Origin: JAAEPI01 sp965212145
GTDB taxonomy: Bacteria; Bacteroidota; Bacteroidia; Cytophagales; Cyclobacteriaceae
Direction of reading: 5' to 3'
Assembly: GCA_965212145.1 (NCBI GenBank)
Contig: CBDBUY010000010.1
Span: 1-64,000 of the forward strand
DNA: 64,000 nt
Shown: piece by piece, positions 27,273 through 38,100 of the stretch
How the letters are laid out: each line of letters begins with the position of its first letter
Numbering within the stretch: position 1 is the first letter of the stretch
The notes under the pieces: model-generated
The model's database searches: none
Told to the model about the DNA's origin: nothing
Seen by the model: only the letters and a program-made list of their open reading frames with translations
Made by a program: the position numbers and the translations under genes

Positions 27273-27628
27273 TTCTTAGCAATTAAAATGGGTGAATCTT
27301 GATTTTCATTTAGCCCTAAAGCTTTCGCTCGTTTAGCAACCTCACTCTGTTTGCTCGCAAACATGTACCCCGCTTTTAGAGTCGTGTAGTCAGCTCTCAA
27401 ATCTTCCACCTCAACCTCCAATTTGCTGATAGAACGTATTTTTTTCTCAGCAGCATGACGGTTGGCTATGTATATAGTCGTCAGCAAAACGATGAAAAGA
27501 ATTTGTGGAAGGAACTTGATGTGGATGACCTTTTCGAGAGAGTCCTCGATTTGTAAGAGGCGATGAAGCCACCCGAAAAAATTTCCACCTTTTCGTTTTC
27601 CAGGTTGCTTATATGTATTTATCGCCAT
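27269..27628 (-). CDS. ftsL: FtsL-like division protein
   Basis: 119 aa bitopic protein: a basic cytoplasmic N-terminus (YKQPGKRKGG), one membrane segment at about 39-57 (FLPQILFIVLLTTIYIANR), then a coiled-coil stretch (KKIRSISKLEVEVEDLRADY) and a short tail. Size, topology and the position between rsmH and ftsI fit the FtsL-like proteins of Bacteroidota, which are poorly conserved in sequence. It would form a complex with FtsQ and a FtsB-like partner to activate FtsWI. It overlaps rsmH by 10 nt and ftsI by 4 nt. Confidence 0.8.
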   Translation of the reverse strand: MAINTYKQPGKRKGGNFFGWLHRLLQIEDSLEKVIHIKFLPQILFIVLLTTIYIANRHAAEKKIRSISKLEVEVEDLRADYTTLKAGYMFASKQSEVAKRAKALGLNENQDSPILIAKK

Positions 27629-28545
27629 TCGTTTCTCTGTCCTATTCTAAGTCGGGCGCTTCGCGCACGGTTGTTTTCTTTTATTTCTTCTTCACTTGGT
27701 ATGATCAACTTCCTATTCACTGGTTCGAAAGGTCTAATCAGATTTCCATAAAAATCTTTCTCCACCTTCCCATTCACATTTCCCTTATTGATGAAATTCT
27801 TAACTAACCTATCTTCTAATGAATGATAGCTTATTACCACAAGTCGTCCTCCAGGTTTAATCACGTCAGCACATTGCTCAAGGAATTCACGAAGGGCCGC
27901 CATCTCATCGTTTACCACAATTCGAAGCGCTTGAAAAACCTGCGCTAAATACTTATTCTCTTTCCCTCTTGGCGCAATGCTTGAAGCAATAGACCTTAAC
28001 TCACCGCTTGTCTTAATTTGCTTCAGGTTTCTCGAATCCAGTATAGCCCTTGCTAGTGTTCTGGCATTTCTAATCTCACCAAACATGCTAAACATGTGAA
28101 TCAAGTCTTTCTCATCGTAAGTGTTAAGTACTTCACTGGCGTCAAGTTCCTGATCCCGATTCATGCGCATATCCAGGTCGCTATCGAAACGCGTTGAAAA
28201 TCCACGTTCACCCTCGTTAAACTGATGAGACGAAACACCTAGATCGGCTAGAATCCCATCCACCATCTCAGCTCCATGAAGTCTTAAAAACTTCTTCAGG
28301 TATCGGAAGTTTGAATCAATAAATGTGAAAGAACGTTTTGGGAATTCCGCTTGTATTAGATCTGCATTCTTCTCTGCATCGTGATCCTGATCAAATCCAA
28401 GCAACCTCCCATTTGTAAGCTTTTTAAGGATCTGTCGACTATGACCACCTCCTCCGAATGTCACATCAACATAAACCCCACAATCTTCAATATTGAGACC
28501 CTCAATTGTCTCTTTTAACAGAACTGGCTGATGATAGTCACTCAT
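27619..28545 (-). CDS. rsmH: 16S rRNA (cytosine-1402-N4)-methyltransferase
   Basis: 308 aa S-adenosylmethionine-dependent methyltransferase that modifies the decoding site of 16S rRNA; formerly MraW. Seen: YHQPVLLKETIEGL, the SAM loop DVTFGGGGHSRQIL, FDQDHDA, DGILADLGVSSHQ, RGFSTRFDSDLDMRMN, VFQALRIVVNDE and ISYHSLEDRLVKNFI, in the family order. Second gene of the dcw cluster; its start overlaps the mraZ stop by 4 nt. Confidence 0.97.
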   Translation of the reverse strand: MSDYHQPVLLKETIEGLNIEDCGVYVDVTFGGGGHSRQILKKLTNGRLLGFDQDHDAEKNADLIQAEFPKRSFTFIDSNFRYLKKFLRLHGAEMVDGILADLGVSSHQFNEGERGFSTRFDSDLDMRMNRDQELDASEVLNTYDEKDLIHMFSMFGEIRNARTLARAILDSRNLKQIKTSGELRSIASSIAPRGKENKYLAQVFQALRIVVNDEMAALREFLEQCADVIKPGGRLVVISYHSLEDRLVKNFINKGNVNGKVEKDFYGNLIRPFEPVNRKLIIPSEEEIKENNRARSARLRIGQRNEWR

Positions 28546-28988
28546 TCTTGGTCCAAGTACTTCTGAGCCAACTCTGAGTACTCCTCAGCATCCTGAAGAG
28601 AATGCTCCTCAAAAACCTTAGGGTTCCATATTTCAATGTAATTGCCCATCCCAATAACAATCGCCTCGTTTTCTATGCCGGCATGAGCGAGCATGTTCTT
28701 TGGGAAAAGAATGCGACCTGCGCTATCCAGTTCCACATGAGCGATACTCCTAAAAAAATTTCGTTTTAGTTTCCTCTGTTCTGCATTGAACTCGCTTAAC
28801 GAGGAAATCTTATGGTGGATCTTTTTGTATTCGAGCATTGGATATAGAATCAAATGCGGTTCGAATCCCTTTCGAATCACCAGTTCGTTAGTGGAAACCT
28901 CGGGAAGGTTGGTTTTGACCTTTGCAGGCAAAGCCAATCTTCCCTTAGCATCCAACTTACACTCATACTCGCTTGTAAAAAAAGCCAT
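28542..28988 (-). CDS. mraZ: Transcriptional regulator MraZ
   Basis: 148 aa from the ATG at 28988 (MAFFTSEYECKLDAKGRLALPAKV); the open frame runs 25 codons further upstream but that part overlaps the promoter. Two AbrB-like SpoVT domains: DAKGRLALP near 13-21 and DSAGRILFPKNM near 85-96. MraZ is a ring-forming DNA-binding protein that represses its own dcw operon by binding short repeats in the promoter. Matching repeats are present at 29048-29078. First gene of the cluster. Confidence 0.95.
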   Translation of the reverse strand: MAFFTSEYECKLDAKGRLALPAKVKTNLPEVSTNELVIRKGFEPHLILYPMLEYKKIHHKISSLSEFNAEQRKLKRNFFRSIAHVELDSAGRILFPKNMLAHAGIENEAIVIGMGNYIEIWNPKVFEEHSLQDAEEYSELAQKYLDQE

Positions 28989-29019
28989 ATAGAGCCTTGA
29001 AAAATATAAACCACCGTAA

Positions 29020-29027
29020 CAAATGTA
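29020..29027 (-). promoter_or_regulatory. Bacteroidota -7 promoter element of the dcw cluster
   Basis: The minus strand reads TACATTTG, an exact TAnnTTTG match, 31 nt before the mraZ ATG. Transcription would start about 6 nt further on, leaving a leader of roughly 25 nt. A TTG lies upstream in the repeat region but at a spacing longer than usual, so the -33 element is uncertain. Confidence 0.55.
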
Positions 29028-29047
29028 TGATAGTTCATAACATTTTC

Positions 29048-29078
29048 TACCACAATGTCCCACTTTTTACCACAATGT
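29048..29078 (-). promoter_or_regulatory. Candidate MraZ operator: three boxes at 10 bp period
   Basis: On the plus strand CCAC occurs at 29050-29053, 29060-29063 and 29070-29073, exactly 10 bp apart (GTGG on the transcribed-gene strand). The 11-mer TACCACAATGT is repeated perfectly at 29048-29058 and 29068-29078. Direct repeats of a TGGG/GTGG-type box at about one helical turn are the known form of MraZ binding sites in other bacteria. They lie 60-90 nt upstream of mraZ and just upstream of the -7 element. Confidence 0.7.
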
Positions 29079-29084
29079 GGATAA
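29076..29084 (-). promoter_or_regulatory. DnaA-box-like 9-mer next to the mraZ operator
   Basis: The minus strand reads TTATCCACA, identical to the classical high-affinity DnaA box. A second site with one mismatch (ATATCCACA) is at 29097-29105, 21 bp away, about two helical turns. It overlaps the third MraZ-like box by 3 nt. Whether DnaA binds is unknown; a 9-mer can occur by chance. Confidence 0.35.
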
Positions 29085-29221
29085 ATAATGAGAAAATGTG
29101 GATATAACAGCTATTTGAGGCTATTCAAGCGAAGAAGATCTCAACGTATTTAGTATATATTTCGTGCTTTTTAGCGCTATTAGGATCCTATTTATAGAAA
29201 CGTGTAGCAAAGTGGGAACAA

Positions 29222-29252
29222 AAAAACCCTCGCCGATATGGCGAGGGTTTTT
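29222..29252. terminator. Bidirectional-looking intrinsic terminator after the adhesin operon
   Basis: Arms AAAAACCCTCGCC (29222-29234) and GGCGAGGGTTTTT (29240-29252) around the loop GATAT. The GC core is 8 bp with A/T tracts on both sides, so it can act on either strand. On the minus strand it lies 19 nt after the stop of the OmpA-family gene and separates that operon from the mraZ promoter. Confidence 0.9.
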
Positions 29253-29270
29253 GATTTATTATTCTTAAGA

Positions 29271-31244
29271 CTAACGAATGTTCAAGAGAAATTCAACTCG
29301 TCTATTTTGCTGATGCTGATCCTCATTACACTTCTTACAGTCGTTATAAAGTTCAGACTCACCAATATTTATGGCGCTTATTCTGTCAGGCTCTATACCA
29401 TTTGCAGTCATGTAATCTTCTACGCGTTGCGCTCTTTTCTCGGCCAATTTTTCGTTGTAACGAGCTGATCCACGAGCATCGCAGTATGCTGTAATTTCTA
29501 CTTCAACATCATTATATCCTTTAAGAATTGCAATCACTTTATCAATCTCTCCAACTCCCTTTACAATCTCATCGCTATTGAATTTGAAATAAACATCTTC
29601 AATGATTATTGGTTTAACGCTTTCATCTAAGTCGTCAGCATCTACTAGCTCTAATTTATGAGCCCCAAGTTTGTATACTCTTGGTTGCGCCAAATTGTCT
29701 ACTCGAATGTATTCAGATCCTTCAGCTCCTTCAATGGCCACTGGTGTCTTAGTTCTCTTAAGAGGAACAGTAACATCAAGCTTTTCATTCTTTGTATCTG
29801 CACTGAATGTTCCTGAACTACCCTCGTAGTATTCATCACTGGTCGTGATGGTGTAACTTCTTCCTCTCAGTCCATTGAACATTGCTTTATCTCCTTCCTT
29901 CACAAATTTCGCTTCATCTCCAGTCGCTGAATCAACGATAGTCCATTCGCCATCCACCGGTTTTCCGGTTTCCTCATCCACTGGTTTAGCTGAAATCTCC
30001 AGTCGGTAAATAGTTACCTCATAGATATCATCCATTCCTTCACTCTCGTCTCTATTACTACTGAAGTAGCCTGTTCTATTGTCTTCCCTAAGAACCAGAC
30101 CAAAATCATCTTTTGGAGTATTAACCGGGAAGCCTAATGCATATATTGAACCACCAGCCATCTTTGTTGTGTAGATATCCAAACCACCCAGACCCCCTCG
30201 TCCATCACTGGAAAAATATAGGTCGCCATTCTGAGCAAAAGGAAACATTTCATTTCCAGGCGTATTCACTGCTGAAACATTCTCAGGAGTTCCCCACTCA
30301 CCATTATTGTATGAACATTTCCAAATGTCTACTCCGCCTTCACCACCGGGCATGTTGCTAGCAAAATACAAAACCGAATTCTCCTTATCGAAAGACGGAT
30401 GTCCTACAGAGTATGCAGTACTATTGTGTGGGAATGATCCACTTTCAGCCCAGCCATCAGCACCCTCCTCGTAAATTAGCATTCTCAACCTGGCAGGATT
30501 ATCCCTCTGAGAATTTTTCTTAGGTTCCGGGAAATTAGAAGTAACAATGATTTTTCCATCTCCAAGGTCACTTACAGGTCCCTCGTGTAAATGATCATTA
30601 AGACCTTCAATTTTCTCAGCCTTATCGCCATTCAATTTGTATAAATCTAAGAAAAATGAGTTGTCTCGAAGATTTACTTTTTGAAACAATTTGGCTTTGC
30701 CTCTATTGCTAACAAAGATGGTTTCTCCATTCACGAATGCCGCTCCGAATTCTGTGACTTCTGTGTTAAAACCAGCTGCCTTGACTTTATATCCCAATGA
30801 GTCATTGTAGAGAGTCTCTATTTTATCGAAACCCTCTTTGTTCATTTCGACTCGCTCATCACCTGGCTTCATGGTACCATATCGAGTATAAATCCTTTCA
30901 GCCTTTTCATAATTCTCCGTTGACTCAAGAGACTCTGCATAAGCCAAAACATCCTCGGCATCTGCGCTACTATGACTTACAGATTGAGCTGAATAATAGG
31001 AAACCTCTTCCGGGTTATTCAGCTTGTCATAACACTGCGCAATTTTTAGTTTAATACCCTTGTCATTAGGATTCTTCTCTAGTGCTCGTTGATACTCCTT
31101 CAACGCCAGCTTATAAGCCATGCTTTCATAGTATGCATCGCCTCTTTGCTCCATTGAAGAACTACCGTCATTATGAGGGATTTCTTGAGCAAAGAGCCCA
31201 GTCCCTACCAAAATTGCAATAATGTATATTCTCAGTGCTTTCAT
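29271..31244 (-). CDS. TPR-PD40-OmpA outer-membrane-associated protein (PorE-like architecture)
   Basis: 657 aa. Signal peptide (about 1-19, ending GLFAQ) with no lipobox; TPR-like helices at about 30-130 (YYESMAYKLALKEYQRALEKNP); a WD40/PD40 beta-propeller region about 160-395 with repeated YFSSDGRGGLGGLDIY-type motifs; a carboxypeptidase-regulatory-like module about 410-490; and a C-terminal OmpA peptidoglycan-binding domain about 545-657 (YFKFNSDEI, NEKLAEKRAQRVEDYM, NRRVEFLL). It probably anchors an outer-membrane complex to peptidoglycan. The same domain order occurs in the T9SS component PorE and in partners of PorP/SprF proteins. Third gene of the adhesin operon, 3 nt after the PorP/SprF gene. 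Confidence 0.88.
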   Translation of the reverse strand: MKALRIYIIAILVGTGLFAQEIPHNDGSSSMEQRGDAYYESMAYKLALKEYQRALEKNPNDKGIKLKIAQCYDKLNNPEEVSYYSAQSVSHSSADAEDVLAYAESLESTENYEKAERIYTRYGTMKPGDERVEMNKEGFDKIETLYNDSLGYKVKAAGFNTEVTEFGAAFVNGETIFVSNRGKAKLFQKVNLRDNSFFLDLYKLNGDKAEKIEGLNDHLHEGPVSDLGDGKIIVTSNFPEPKKNSQRDNPARLRMLIYEEGADGWAESGSFPHNSTAYSVGHPSFDKENSVLYFASNMPGGEGGVDIWKCSYNNGEWGTPENVSAVNTPGNEMFPFAQNGDLYFSSDGRGGLGGLDIYTTKMAGGSIYALGFPVNTPKDDFGLVLREDNRTGYFSSNRDESEGMDDIYEVTIYRLEISAKPVDEETGKPVDGEWTIVDSATGDEAKFVKEGDKAMFNGLRGRSYTITTSDEYYEGSSGTFSADTKNEKLDVTVPLKRTKTPVAIEGAEGSEYIRVDNLAQPRVYKLGAHKLELVDADDLDESVKPIIIEDVYFKFNSDEIVKGVGEIDKVIAILKGYNDVEVEITAYCDARGSARYNEKLAEKRAQRVEDYMTANGIEPDRISAINIGESELYNDCKKCNEDQHQQNRRVEFLLNIR

Positions 31245-31247
31245 GTC

Positions 31248-32156
31248 TTAGAAATATCTAGGTGTTACGACTCTGTCCTTGAACAATGGAATTCTATAAT
31301 TGATCATCACCTCATGCGAGTTGTTACCAATCTCTTGCAATTGCTCCTGAATGATGTGATCGTAGGCATATCCGACAGAAAATCTTGGGGAAACGTGCAC
31401 CTGAAGAATTCCACTTACAGATTCAGGAGGTCTAACCGACACGCCAACCCAAATTATTTCGGAGAACAAGGCATTCAAGTTATAATCAATCGCTAGTGGA
31501 GTTCCGTCTACCAATTTCAACAAAATATTAGGCTTCAACTTGACATTAGCTCCAAGATTAAAGACAGTACCTGCATTCATGAAGTAGTGTCTCTGCTGAG
31601 TATAAGTACTTCCACCACTCTCAATCTTCGAATTCAGAAGTTCTGGTACTGAAAAGCCAACATAAAATTTGGATGTGTAGTAAAATAAGCCAGCTCCAAA
31701 ATTTGGACTAAATTCCGAAACGTCTCCGAAATTCGTCTCGCTCTGATCCACTACAAACACACTGGAATAATCTCCTTTGAAATTGGTAATTGTACCTTGC
31801 AGACCCATGGCCAGATATCCATCTCCCATCTCCATTCGATAGGTGTACATACCTGATACATTAGTTGTGCTAGCCACCCCTATTTCATCCCTACTAACCA
31901 TCAATCCCAAAGCGATATTCTTGCCTTTGATGGGTGAGTGAGCTGAAACTGTTTGGGTTGTAGGTGCTCCCTCAAACCCAGCCCATTGCCATCTTGACAT
32001 ACCCGTTATACTCACTGCCTCATGGGAGCCAGCATAAGCGGGATTAATGGTCAGTCCATTAAACATGTACTGAGTGTAGAGTTCCTTCTGCTGACCAAAA
32101 CTGCTTCCGCAGATGGTTAGCAACAGTATTAAGGTTCCGAATTTTATATTCTTCAT
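31248..32156 (-). CDS. PorP/SprF-family outer-membrane protein
   Basis: 302 aa. Signal peptide (about 1-21, ending SSFGQ) followed by the family hallmark QYMFNGLTINPAYAGSHEAVSITG and RWQWAGFEGAP, then a beta-barrel-like pattern and a C-terminal aromatic (TPRYF). PorP/SprF proteins help export or surface retention of T9SS cargo that carries type B C-terminal domains; SprF does this for the gliding adhesin SprB. Its place 11 nt after a giant type B adhesin makes that adhesin its likely client (inference from context). No symbol is given because several paralogues are usual in a genome. Confidence 0.92.
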   Translation of the reverse strand: MKNIKFGTLILLLTICGSSFGQQKELYTQYMFNGLTINPAYAGSHEAVSITGMSRWQWAGFEGAPTTQTVSAHSPIKGKNIALGLMVSRDEIGVASTTNVSGMYTYRMEMGDGYLAMGLQGTITNFKGDYSSVFVVDQSETNFGDVSEFSPNFGAGLFYYTSKFYVGFSVPELLNSKIESGGSTYTQQRHYFMNAGTVFNLGANVKLKPNILLKLVDGTPLAIDYNLNALFSEIIWVGVSVRPPESVSGILQVHVSPRFSVGYAYDHIIQEQLQEIGNNSHEVMINYRIPLFKDRVVTPRYF

Positions 32157-32167
32157 TTTCGGTTAGA

Positions 32168-35100
32168 TTATCTTCTAATTATAATAAATCCTTTTTGTAC
32201 AACTTTCGGGTTGCTGTAAGTCACCACGTAGAAATAAGTGCCATCAGGTAAGCTTGCTGAGCTGTTTACACTTGTTGAGTTTGAAACTCCATCGAATACA
32301 GTATTCGCATTGTCATATTCTGTATCCTGCCATACAATCTTACCATATCTATTAAAAATTACTACAAGGTTATCAGGGTGCAATTCAATTCCAGGAAGAA
32401 CCCAGAAATCATTCACACCATCATTGTTAGGACTAAATCCTTGAGGGAATGCTTGTCCTTCACTTTGTTTATCAATGGTATCCGTAGGTTTCGTCAGTGG
32501 ACCTGGATTATTAGGATCACTTATGTTACCATAATCATCGGTCAGAGTCAGGGTAACAGTCACTACACCTTCATTCATAATTGACAAGTCAATATTATTG
32601 ACTTCTTGTCTATCTGAATCGACTATGGTGCCTGATCCTGTCACTATGTTTGTTCCGTCTGTGATGGTGTAATCGAATGTTGCATCCTCTTCACCACCAA
32701 GAATCTCCAAACTGATATTTGTTTCATTTACTGTTGTAATAACAGGGTCAATGAAATTAACGCTAAAGCCTGCTGGTGGATCATTGTCCTCAATTAGGGT
32801 TACGCCAACCTGAGCACTTGTACCTATCGATCCGTTATCAACATTCACGATATCAATTAATGCAAGTTCATCACCCTCCTCAACCGTATCGTTTATAGAC
32901 AGGACTTGGATTGTGCCTGTAGTTGCGCCAGCCGGAATGACTATTTCATTGTCTGCTGCACCCGATGCGGCGATAGTATAATCGTCATCTTCGTCAGCTG
33001 TTCCAGATATATTTCCACCCAAAGTAATAGTTACATCTAATCCGGAAGGTTCCGATAAAGTCGCAGTTATTGTAGCCACTCCATCTTCCTCGAATATTTC
33101 ATCTGGATCAATTGTGATGTCTACTTCAGGTCCAGCTTCATTGTCAATAATATTAACATTAAAGACCTGACCAACTACTCCGGCATCTGCATTTGTAACG
33201 GTCCCAACTGTAAGCGTAACTACCTCGATATTCTCATCAATGGCATCATCAATGACCGTGATATCAATACTACCATCACTTGTGGTTTGACCAGGTTGAA
33301 CAACTAGGGTCGTTCCCGTGATAGTATAGTCACTATCCAATATTGCATCTCCACTGATATCAAAGTTCGCCGTTGTTGTTAACTGACTCGGACGATCCAT
33401 ACTAAATATATTGATGTTCTCAGTCGGTGTGAACTCATCTTCATCTATTGAGCCAACAAATTGTTGAATACTTACTACCGGTAACGCTTCATCGTTATTG
33501 ATGTTCGTCGAAACGGTCCCAGTGTTGATTGTCGCCAGACCCGTACTTGTTGCCGCTACTGAAATATCAACAACTGCTGTTTCCGTAGGAATTTCATAAT
33601 GACCGTCATCATTAACAGTAACCGTGAAGGTCTTAAAGATGTTTCCTTCCATAACCGCCATTTCAGCCGCACTGAACGAAACCGAACCTACAGGATCACT
33701 GTAATCCTCTGGATCACCAGGTAAGTTCTCATCGTCTGCTACAGTTGCTGATCCAGAAGTGGTCACATCTAAAGTAAAGTCAAGATTACTTCTCTGATCG
33801 ACACTTACCGTGTATGTCAACGTTTCAGCATTTTGCTCGTCTGTATTGGTAATATCCACAGCAAGATCTACCACTGGAGGATTATCATCATCCTGTATAG
33901 TCGTAATTACTTCTGTGTTATCTACAGTTACATCAGAGGACGCGACATCAGTTCCGTTATTTATTCCATCATAGAGTCTAAATTCCGCGTCTTCATCCAT
34001 TTCATCGTATGCATCCCCGATGGTGTTGAGTGCAGTTGTTGTAGTGCTACCACTGAAGGCCTCAATGGTCAACGTCAAGTTACTAATGGAATAATCATCT
34101 GTTAATGGATCGCTTCCATCAATTGCATCATTCACCAGCGTTTCCAGATAGACAGTCACATCTTTCGAACTTACAGTCGGAGCGTCAGTATCTGGATCAT
34201 GTAGCGTTACCGTTATGTTAGCCGCATTACTAGATCCAGTGCCTTCAGTCACATTGGCATCAGCTGTAAGTTTCGCCACTGGAGGCAAATCGCCATCTAT
34301 AATGATTACTGTTTCATCTTGTACACCTCCACTCTCAATTCCATTATCTACGGCATCCACCTCAACGAATATGGTCTCATTGACCTCATCCAAGGATGGC
34401 GCTTCATCAATGGAACTTATCGTCAAAGTACTCTGCGTATCTCCCGCAGGTATTATTACCTGCGACCCAGTTACCGTGTAATCCACATTCAAATCAGCGA
34501 TTCCGGATCCAGCAGCAATGCCGTCATTAAAGACCAAGTCAACCGTCACGTCTTTTTCAGTAGCTCCTATTAGGTTGAACACTACATCTGTAGACTCAGG
34601 GACAGCTTCATCCAGCTGATCATCCAACACACTCATCAACACAGCAGGTTCGTCATCATCGTCAAGGATGATACCTACTGATGTGTCAGTTGCTCCAAGT
34701 GAATTAGGGCCATTTGCGTCAACTGATGATCCAGCTACGTCTATGGTAAACTCTTCATCGAATTCATCCGTGGCGTCATCAAAAATATCCACTACGGCCG
34801 TTCCTGTCAAGGAACCAGCAGAAACCGTCACGCTTGCTATGATTTCATTGAAGTCATCAGCAAAAGTTGCATCGTTCAATTCAGCAGGGTCTTCCATGGT
34901 GTTCGTTCCAGTTGCTGTGAAATCTATCGTGATATCTCCGGAAGAAGGGTTGGACAGTGTAAAGTCAAAGCTGATGCTTCCATTGGCCTCTAACTCTGAA
35001 ACGCTCACATCATCAAACGTTAACTCCGGCGCATCGTCATTGTCAGTAATGGTAACTTCTGTCGGTACAGCTCCACCAGTGGCTCCAAACCCGTCAATTC

Positions 35101-38100
35101 CTCCTGAAGTACCTATAAATCCTATTGCAAAGGTCTCATTGAATTCATCTATATCATCCAAAACAATACTAACAGATGTAGTTAAAGATGTTGAGAGAGC
35201 AGGCACAGTAATAGTGTTTGGCACATAAATGAAGTCCGTACCCTCTAGTGCAGTGCCATCCGCAGTTATCATATCAATGTTGATCGGTTCTGACGATGGA
35301 TTACTGAAAGACATGTTAATAACTATTGATCCATTGTTGGTGCCATCATCTTCTAACACGCTCACGGTCGCCACATCCATATTAACTGTAGGCTGAGGAT
35401 CATTCACGTTATCATCGGAGATCGTACCTGTACCCGTGTCTGATGTACTACCGACTCCAATGGTAGAAGTCGCATTGGCGATGAACATATCAAACTCTTC
35501 ATCCACCTCATCTATGTTATCATCTGTCAAGGTTACATCAACTGTATTACTGACACTACGAGCCGATATAGTCACAGACTGTGAACTTAGCGCTGTGTAG
35601 TCCGTGCCAGCAATCGCGTAACCCGATCCAGTACCTGTGTCCATTGTAGAAACATCTACAATCATGTCCTCATCAGAGACCGTACCTCCTGTTAGGAAGA
35701 CATCAAAGGTCATGGTTTCGTCCTCGTCAGCTGATACGCTGTTGATTTCAACATCGGGCGCATCATCGTCATCATTGATGATTATGGTTTGCGCAGTGCT
35801 TGCGTCAGTACCATTAGTTACGGTCGTAATCTCAATGACAACATCTTCACCATCGCCTTCGTCATAATTGTCATCGTAAGAAGACACAGTCATTGAACTG
35901 GATGTACTTCCGGATGGAATCGTCACGGTTAAGGAAGAAACATCGAAATCATCATACGTGTCTCCAAGGCTTGTATGTTCAGCAGTCGTGCCAGCCCCGT
36001 ATCCTAAATCCACTGTAACAGATTCGGTACTTACTATTGGCGTTAAGCCATCTGTTGGGTCTCTAAGTTCTGCAATAACGCTACTCTCACCATCCTCAGA
36101 CAAGAAATAAGAAACCGTACCCGCAACCAGTGTTCCATTTTGATCACCTCCGGCCGCATCTATCAAATTATTGTTGAATTGCAGATTGACAACTAATCCT
36201 GTCTCATCACCAGTTAAACTATTTTCATAGTTACTGGCTATTTCTCCAGCAGACCTTGGGGTATTCCAAACTCGTACTTCATCAAAATAGGTATCTGATC
36301 CTTCCAAGCCATCAGCTCTACGACCAATTCTCAATGGTCCAACATTTGCCATTGGAGCAGTTACATCTATCGTACTCACCAAACTGCCATTCAAATATAC
36401 CCGACCTTCACTAGTAGGGCTTGTTGGATCATACGTTACAGCAATGTGAGTCCACGCATTAAGTGGAAGACCTGGTACCAATGTATTGTGAGTTGCTGCT
36501 CCATTGCCAAACCAGACATTCAAATTCCCATTATAATACAAATCTAAAGGAGCGGCTAAGTTGCCATTTGTTTGATTAACTAAAGAGGTTGTAACGTTAG
36601 TTGTTATATAAACCCACTGCTCTAGAGTAAATCCGTTTGTTATATCCAGATTATTATTTACGTTGACCTCATTACCTGCACCGGACATATTAAGTATGGC
36701 CGATCCACTTGCAACTGAACCAGAATTCAAAACCACAAGTGGTCTTGCATCATCGTTGCTAATCGTCAACGTCGCATCATCCGACTCGTCTATGACTGCA
36801 TCATAAGATGTTCCGGTGATGTCGTTCATATAAACCGTGAACGATTCGTCCGTTTCGAAGACATTGTCATTTGTTACTGGAACCGATGTATTGGTAGTCG
36901 CATCTCCTGCCAAAAGCACCACATTGATGGTTGTGTTGTCGAAATCAGGTTCTCCTGGGCCAGACCCAGAGCTCACTGCTGTTCCATCCGTGAAGTCAAT
37001 AGCTATGTTCAAGTCCTCATCTGATGGAGGAGTAGAAGTAATTACGAACGAAATACTGCCGTCACCTTCCGATGCTGACACGTCTTCGATAGTAATTACC
37101 GGATCGTCATCACCTTCAGTAATGGTGATGTTTCCATTCTGAGAGCCATTGTAAATATCCGCTCCGGCTGTCGCATCTACGCTAATGAACGCACTTTCGT
37201 TACCCCCTTCATACAAGATGTCAGCGATTGATGTAACAGTAATAGATGTGTTCGTCTCTCCCATTGGAATCGTAACTATCGTTCCAGCCTGTGTCCAGTT
37301 GTCTCCTGAGATGGCGTAATCTTCTGTGTCTACAGCCTCTCCGGATAAGTCGAGTGTAATATCTACATCCTGAACCTCATTGGTGAACGGAGTGGTCCCA
37401 TCAGTTGGATCAACTAACGTGAAAGTAATAACCGATTCACCATTAGCAGGTGTACCGTCCTCAGCAATCACAAATTTGTCTATGTTCAATCTCACGGCTG
37501 GAGTAAGTTCATTATCCTCGATCTCCAGATTCAATTGACTCGATACCAGTGCTCCTCCATCCGGATCCAGAGTTCCAACAGATACCGGCACATCCACATC
37601 AAATATTAATGTTTCAGTTGTACCAATGCCACCTTCCCAAAGGTCATCATCGATAAATTCTATTGTTGTTGTGCCTGTCACATTACCCGCTGTAATCGTA
37701 ATGCTACCATCCAGATCATAATCACCCGCTTCTGCTTCAGAACCACCATTGTAGGTGAAATTCACAGTCACCTGCTTACCACTAGCTGGTGGTGCGCTTA
37801 ATGTTCCTGTCACGGTATAAACTGTACCCTCCGTGTCACTTAGGGCCGTTGGAGAGACTGTCACCGTCACTGTTGGAGGTAAATTATCTGCTGCATCAGT
37901 GATGGTCACTGTTTGATCTGCATCAGTTACTGTAACAGAAGAAGTCAGATTAATCGTAACCGTCTCATCGTTCTCATCCAAAGTATTTTCATTGATAGGA
38001 TCAATTTCAAATGTCGCTGTGTTAGACGTAGCTCCACTTGGGTTAACCGGTATGGTTGTCGGTGGAACCGTTGGGTTCACTATATCATAATCACTTCCGT

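Noticed and set aside
29076..29105. Origin of replication near the DnaA-box-like words
   Set aside because: Only two 9-mers are present, one imperfect, with no dnaA or dnaN gene, no AT-rich unwinding region of note and no cluster of boxes.
34668..35228. 186 aa open frame on the plus strand inside the adhesin gene, rich in Ser, Val and Pro
   Set aside because: It and a dozen similar frames are the antisense shadow of the repetitive Asp/Thr-rich adhesin; composition follows the complement and no domain, signal or start context is seen.
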